Shown here one piece after another: positions 58,925 to 64,000 of a stretch of 64,000 nt of DNA. Where the stretch lies: the NCBI RefSeq assembly GCF_964355755.1, contig NC_092679.1:19398932-19462931 (forward strand). The letters are read 5' to 3'. The translations under genes were made by a program, and so were the position numbers. Numbering within the stretch: the stretch's first letter is position 1; every line of letters begins with the position of its first letter. Below the pieces are notes generated by a model. It saw only the letters and a list, made by a program, of their open reading frames with translations. It was not told where the DNA came from and did no database searches. The DNA comes from Antedon mediterranea (lineage: Eukaryota; Echinodermata; Crinoidea; Comatulida; Antedonidae).

Positions 58925-59253
58925 TTAAAGATGTATTGTTCCCCAAAAACATGAAAAAATGAAGATTAATTAAAGACTTTGAATACGTTATGTTGTAGTT
59001 TTAATCAAGTTAATTACTTCCGTAGAAAAAAACCCGAGAAAATATAATGTTTTCACTTTTTTAAAAAATGGTTAAATTCAACCAATTTGACTATTTTTTG
59101 CTTTAAATTACAGTTTTTCAGGTAAATTCACTTGTTTTCAATCTAATTTTTGGTCAAGAAGGATAACTATTTTATGGGACATTAAAATGGCATATTTAAC
59201 ACACAAAAAAAATGTTCAAGAATTATTTTTTCAGAAGGACAATACATTTTTAA
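58925..59253. mobile_element. Family-E element, inverse orientation, TTAA-type ends
   Basis: TTAAAGATGTATTGTTCCCC to GGACAATACATTTTTAA; interior AATCTAATTTTTGGTCAAG is the complement of the shared family core. Confidence 0.85.
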
Positions 59254-59272
59254 TAAAAAGGGAAAAAAATTG

Positions 59273-59575
59273 TATATGAAGATATGAAAATGCAAGTTAT
59301 GCTTTTTGGTTATTGAGTGTACATTTGGATCGGACAGTGTCAACAGAAATCCCATAGCATATCTTGTGAATTGAACCAATAATTCTGGTTTATAAGAACG
59401 TAACTCGTAGAGGGATAAGATATTTGAACGATAGAAGATAACTATTTGGATATAAGAAAATGCAAGTTCTGTTATTTAGATATTGAGTGTAAATATGAAA
59501 AGGCAGTGTCAACGGAAATAAATCTTATAGAATTTGTTATGAATTGAACCAAGAATTCTGGTTTGTAAGGAAGTA
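59273..59575. repeat. Roughly 171-bp tandem duplication
   Basis: AAAATGCAAGTT, TATTGAGTGTA, CAGTGTCAAC and GAATTGAACCAA recur in the same order and spacing in both halves. Confidence 0.82.
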
Positions 59576-59579
59576 CCCC

Positions 59580-60270
59580 TTATTGTAGCAACATTTGAAT
59601 GGCAAATTACCTAATTTAATTGTCGATTGTGAACGATACGTAACTTTATTAAATATGTACAACTTTTAACAAGATATTAATCTCCAAAGTAAAATAGACC
59701 TTATAGATTAATACCACATTTACTACTCAGTCAACGTACCTTAAAATGTCCTTAATCCCCCACAAAATCTCCAATATTATGCTCAATTTCTAAAGATATT
59801 TTGTCTGCTTGTCTGATAGGATGGTCTGCCTCTTTACCATGAGTTGTCAATGTTCTTCCAAAGGTGTACAGAATAATCAAAATATATCATTTCTTGTCAA
59901 GATTATAACGCGCATGTCACTCTGCTGGATGTCAATACTGGTCAAATATATTTTTGTCTTCTTGATAATCAAATTAATGAATGATTTTTACGTATACATT
60001 GGTTACGTTTCAATATTGGTATACTTTTGTCTTGTGATGCTAACGAACGCGTCTGTGGCTTAACCTCACTATCCTTTACGATTGAATGCACTGTTAGATA
60101 TATTTGAACTTGGGTTGTAATTTAGAGATAACTCCGTAATTAAACATGGCATTAGCTGTTAACAAGGAGTCGGTGAGGTAGCTATGAGTGGATGGACTTT
60201 GGGATCTGTACACATAGTTGTGATCACTTGATCTTTGTTTATTACTGTAATTATTAGATATTTACTTATT
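59580..60270. other. Intergenic, nothing recognised
   Basis: The plus frame 59809-60063 is hydrophobic but without recognisable features. Confidence 0.4.
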
Positions 60271-60274
60271 TAAG

Positions 60275-60480
60275 TCAAGTGACCGAGTGGTTAAGGCAGG
60301 GACGTAGCAATAAAACCGTAGTTCGGAGGTAGAAGAAGTCTTTTCGGATAAGGACCAGTGTACATAATGTGACTTTAAAGAATCCGGTGCATCTTTCGAA
60401 AGAGTGGGTTAACCCGGTGTAGGCCTACTGTTCCATCTCACCCACTGTCGCTGCACTGTGGTTGTCGTGGATGTAACGTT
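60275..60480 (+). repeat. tRNA-derived SINE
   Basis: A box GTGACCGAGTGGTTAAGGCA, degenerate B box near GTAGTTCGGAGG, then a SINE body with TTTCGGATAAGGACCAG, AAAGAATCCGGTGCATC and GAGTGGGTTAACCCGGTGT. No intact tRNA fold. Confidence 0.7.
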
Positions 60481-60484
60481 TCTC

Positions 60485-62180
60485 AACAGTCATATGACAA
60501 TCCATGATACAATGTTTATCTATGCTTAATTCACTTAGGGGGAGGAGGTGGGGGACGAGATACATCAGACCTTACATTGAGGCTTTAAAGCTCAGGTACA
60601 GGCATGAATTTTAAATATAATATTTGGTTAATTGTACATAAATCAAATATTTGTAACAGAAATCGAGACGAAAAAACATGAATTTCCCTTAATATGGTCA
60701 AATACAAAATTTGGCAAAAATTCTTCCATAAAAAACAGAAAGACTTTTTTTCAGTAGTTAGGTAGTTAACCTAATGTAATAACATGTCTGGTGACTCCCT
60801 AGACGGTGAAAAAAGATGGTGGATATACAGTGGATAATTTTTGCTATAGCATGAAAATAAAAAGTTGAAGTTGAATAAAAATATCAGAAATGTAAAATTC
60901 AAGTTATATTACCTATATTTAGTCATCTGATAACACTTTTTACCACACCGTTTATTTTTCATAGCTTTTTAAAATGCCTCTCTATTTACAAAATTTGTGT
61001 ACAAAAGAATAGAGATTTTACTGTGTAACTGATAAGAAAGTGCTTATTTTCAACAAGCTTGTGTAACACAAATAAAATCCCAAAAATTATGAAACATAGG
61101 GGAAACTATAGATCGATAATTAATGGAATGTATGATCAATAGAAATTTTTTGCCCGCACCTGGCCTTTAAAGTGCACTGAAAAGATAGATTTAAACTTTT
61201 ATAGCGCATGCTTAGTTGTCGAAGATATATATAACATGACGTCACTAACATACAACACCCGTAATTTCGCTAAGAAAATAAAGCTCCGTATAAAAAGATT
61301 TACCAATGCTAAGAAATGTTGTTCAAACATTACGGATAGAAATATTGGGCGTTTCTACGAATCGGTAAATAAATAAAGTTACTAATTTTATAAAAGGGAA
61401 GTTAATATAGGATGTTAAATTATTGTTGGCCATTTGTCGTCATGCAAAGTAACTGTTTGTTTTTTTTTTACAATTATAGACGGCAAAGTATTTCGGCCTT
61501 CTCAAATAAACGTTTATATTGATCAGAGTGTGATTTAATGGCGTTTAATCGGTTCGGTTCCACAAAGTAATCTACTGATAGACGAGTAAAACATTACTAC
61601 AAATTTTATAAATATAAATACAAGATCCGTGTCTGGAAAGTTACTCTCTCAGCTGTGTATTGAATGTATTACTGTTTCATAATGGACATTTACCATTTAA
61701 TGCATACGAAATAAGTTGTCTTACGTTTTAAAAAACGTAAGTTATCCAGGAAGGCAAATAGCCAACACATTTCTATTATAGGTTTATGAATTGATTTTAT
61801 TGCTCGACTTATATTGATTTATAACATTTCTCATGTCAACTGTTTCATTAAATGTATTTGAATTTGTACATCAAGTAGAATTGCGTATCTCCAGAGACCA
61901 CTAAGATCCACTATAGGCATTTTTTTTCAATATACAAAACGTGAATGCATGTGTGGCATCAGCTTAGAAAATCTTGAAAATTATGGCAACAGAAATGTTA
62001 ATTAGTAAATTATTGAATACAACATCAGGTTGTATCAACCAAAATTATTGTTATTAGGTTTTAGTAGCAAAGTTACATTAGTTTAGAAAGGTCAAAACAG
62101 TGATATAAGACAAAAAGTCATGTATTTTGAAACCACGTGTCGCTTTAAACTTGATCTTTCCTTCTCCTTTCTTTATTTTC
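60485..62180. other. Intergenic, nothing recognised
   Basis: TGACGTCA at 61237-61244. AT-rich, short frames only. Confidence 0.45.
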
Positions 62181-62181
62181 T

Positions 62182-62211
62182 TACGTTGCGTCTCAGTGTG
62201 AATCAAGCTTA
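62182..62211. mobile_element. Family-A MITE, solo 3' end
   Basis: TTACGTTGCGTCTCAGTG then TGAATCAAGCT followed by TAA; only the last 30 bp of the element remain. Confidence 0.7.
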
Positions 62212-62753
62212 AGAAGAACTAACACAAAATTCATCCGCAGAAAAGATTATAACCCCTTTCAGACACACAGTCACCTCTGGCAAAACTTCTACAATCAAAA
62301 ACTGTCGTTTTCTTCCCACAATTTATTTATTACTTTGTGTGATGCTTTCCTTTCCGTATATATTGAAACGAAAACGTAATGTTTTCAGTAATATAACATT
62401 CCCTTTAACTACCCACTTTTATACCGCTAGCATTACTTTATTGTTACTTTACCCATTTACCTACATTTGTTTGTCTCGTCATGTCTCCGGAACTAGAACA
62501 ACTTAAATTAATTTCCTAAAACTGCTTGTTTTTCTCTTATTTGCAAATATTATAAACAAAATGAAACGGTGTACTGTAATTAAGTAAATGGGAAACAATG
62601 ATTATTATGTATCGACACTACAAAGATCCTTAGGGCGTACCGCTTTGATTAAAAGGTATGGTTTTGATTTATACGTCTGAATATGCGTTCTAGTTTCTAG
62701 GTAATGGTGTTTAACAATACATTTAGATATGTTTTATACTTATAAGCTTTTGT

Positions 62754-62905
62754 TCCCACTAGGACGCGACACAAGGACGTAAGGACAACGAATGTACTTT
62801 GACCAATCACGACGGGTCATCCGAACTCTCGGTTGTGATTGGTCAACTCACTTGCGTTATGCTTACATCGTTGCCTTGCGTCCAAGTGTATGCAGTGACC
62901 AGGCT
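62754..62905. mobile_element. Family-A MITE, moderately diverged
   Basis: AGCTTTTGTTCCCACTAGGA to GACCAGGCT, with CAATCACGACGG and GTTGTGATTGGTCAACTCA inside. Confidence 0.85.
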
Positions 62906-62909
62906 TTCG

Positions 62910-63355
62910 TGCTTTATAATTTAATGGTTTAATTTCTTCCAAACTTGTTTCTTTGAAAAGTTAGTGTTATTACTCTTGTCGTGTGTTACTAAAACATGAT
63001 AAAGAAGATATACGGTCTGTTAATATGTCATTATCGGTACGACATGACAAGCCTCCCAATGATCATTAATGTCGGTGGTTTTTCTATTTGATTGTCTTCA
63101 TTATTCTTTGAATCACCTACTTACCACGGGTGATGATGCACAAAATAGCTTCAAATAGAAAAGCAAAATAATGTATCGTATGGTTGTTGTACATTTTAGT
63201 GATTAATTTACGTTTCTTTGATTAACTATGTTTTAATAACATCAGTATCTTTAGAGAATGTTCAGAGTAGGGCAAACATCTGACAATATTGCCATAGCTT
63301 CCTAAAGGCAAAGCTACATTGCAGTTATCATCTTGTTGGCAGTTCCCGCTGTTCT
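62910..63355. other. Intergenic, nothing recognised beyond a short shared motif
   Basis: Contains AGAGTAGGGCAAACATCTGA (shared with about 57517) and a run of AT-rich unique DNA. Confidence 0.45.
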
Positions 63356-63359
63356 TCTG

Positions 63360-63794
63360 CACTGTAAAAATAGTATTTAGATCCTAAACATATTATAGTG
63401 TGTACCCACGTTTTCCACACATTTAGCCTTGAACATGTTCAGATCTGAAATATGTTTAGGTTCTAAACACATTCTAAACATATTGTTCTACCTAACTCAA
63501 CACATCAGTGATTGATTGTTAAACATGTGGAGCAATATAATGACACGTTTAGGTTTGAAACGTGTTAAATTTTTCATGTGTGGAGCATGTGTGGAACTTT
63601 TTTTCCGCCACAGTAAAATCATAATGCACCCAACGCTAAACACGTTCCTGAACATGTTGACTGCTACACATGTGGAGAAATTGAACATAATAGTGACATG
63701 TTGGAAAACAACATGTAGCTATAAACACATTTAGGTTTTAAACGCACTAAACATGTAACTACGTTTTAAAAAGCTCCACACTGTTTTTACAGTG
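63360..63794. mobile_element. Family-F palindromic element, 435 bp
   Basis: Ends CACTGTAAAAATAG and CTGTTTTTACAGTG. The interior is built of variants of TTTAGGTTYTAAACRYRTT and CACATGTGGAG in both orientations, so it can fold extensively. The opposed open frames 63497-63688 and 63516-63734 are products of the palindrome. Confidence 0.8.
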
Positions 63795-63807
63795 TGAATC
63801 CAACCCT

Positions 63808-63890
63808 GGCCATAAGAGCAAACTCGGTAGTATAGAGGTATGAACGACAGACTAGTGATCTCGAGGACGTGGTTTTGGGGCACATTTCCT
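63808..63890 (+). repeat. SINE-like tRNA-derived head fragment
   Basis: CTCGGTAGTATAGAGGTATG resembles a tRNA-Asp/Gly-type A box, and GACGTGGTTTTGGGGC a worn B box. It lies next to the family-F element. Confidence 0.4.
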
Positions 63891-64000
63891 ATCCTTTTTC
63901 ATTCAACACTAAACATTCGCCTGACGCAGTAAGAAATTACAGTAGGCTATTCCCTCAGTCAGTATTATTTAGATTATACCAAATTGATGAACTAACTGTA

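Noticed and set aside
60275-60345. Serine/leucine-type tRNA gene
   Set aside because: Good A box only; the B box is worn and the downstream sequence is a SINE body.
63497-63734. Opposed 63- and 72-codon frames
   Set aside because: Both fall inside the family-F palindrome.

Overview
Eukaryotic, AT-rich (roughly two-thirds A+T), gene-poor DNA crowded with short non-autonomous transposons. There are no operons and no prokaryotic signals. Introns with GT/AG borders, tRNA-derived SINE heads, non-LTR retrotransposon remnants and palindromic MITEs point to an animal. The gene family present (glycoprotein-hormone beta-5) and the strong excess of the palindrome TAGGCCTA suggest a marine invertebrate deuterostome, most likely an echinoderm. 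That assignment is inference, not proof.

The main content is a dispersed cluster of three divergent cystine-knot hormone genes of the GPB5 (thyrostimulin beta) family. Copy 1 is on the plus strand (coding 16700-17908, intron 0.8 kb). Copy 3 is on the minus strand (35270-29034, intron 5.8 kb). Copy 2 is on the minus strand (54906-48858, intron 5.6 kb). Each has a signal-peptide exon ending a few residues after a CxGRC knot motif, a phase-0 intron at that point, and a second exon ending in CxC. Copy 1 keeps all ten GPB5 cysteines. Copies 2 and 3 have both lost the last cysteine pair, as if one disulfide had been dropped cleanly. No GPA2 (alpha partner) gene is visible. The only other credible coding region is a 178-residue ORF with a hydrophobic C-terminal tail (6070-6606).

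Most of the remainder is repeats. Family A (about 16 copies; AGCTTGGTTCCCACTAG termini, 179 bp when full) and family B (8 copies; AGCTCTGTCTACACTATC termini) are foldback MITEs with 3-bp TAA/TTA target duplications. One family-A copy sits inside another, which dates and defines the insertion. A single-copy third family (J, 51092-51250) shares the terminal spacing AGC-N8-CACTA. Family C (9 copies) is a roughly 100-bp element with a hairpin at each side of a GGTC/GGTT minisatellite. Family D (5 copies) has small terminal hairpins. Family E (4 copies) has TTAA-type ends. Family F is a palindromic repeat with CACTGTAAAAA ends.

Layout: 0.9-1.8 kb, a 31-bp minisatellite; 4.9-10.5 kb, MITEs and the tail-anchored ORF; 11.7-18 kb, GPB5 copy 1; 20.3-23.4 kb, a large inverted repeat; 27.0-27.7 kb, a tandem array of about 180-bp units; 29-35.4 kb, GPB5 copy 3; 36-48 kb, intergenic repeats; 48.9-54.9 kb, GPB5 copy 2 with a repeat-filled intron holding a broken non-LTR retrotransposon end; 55.9-63.8 kb, more MITEs, SINE-like pieces and the family-F palindrome.
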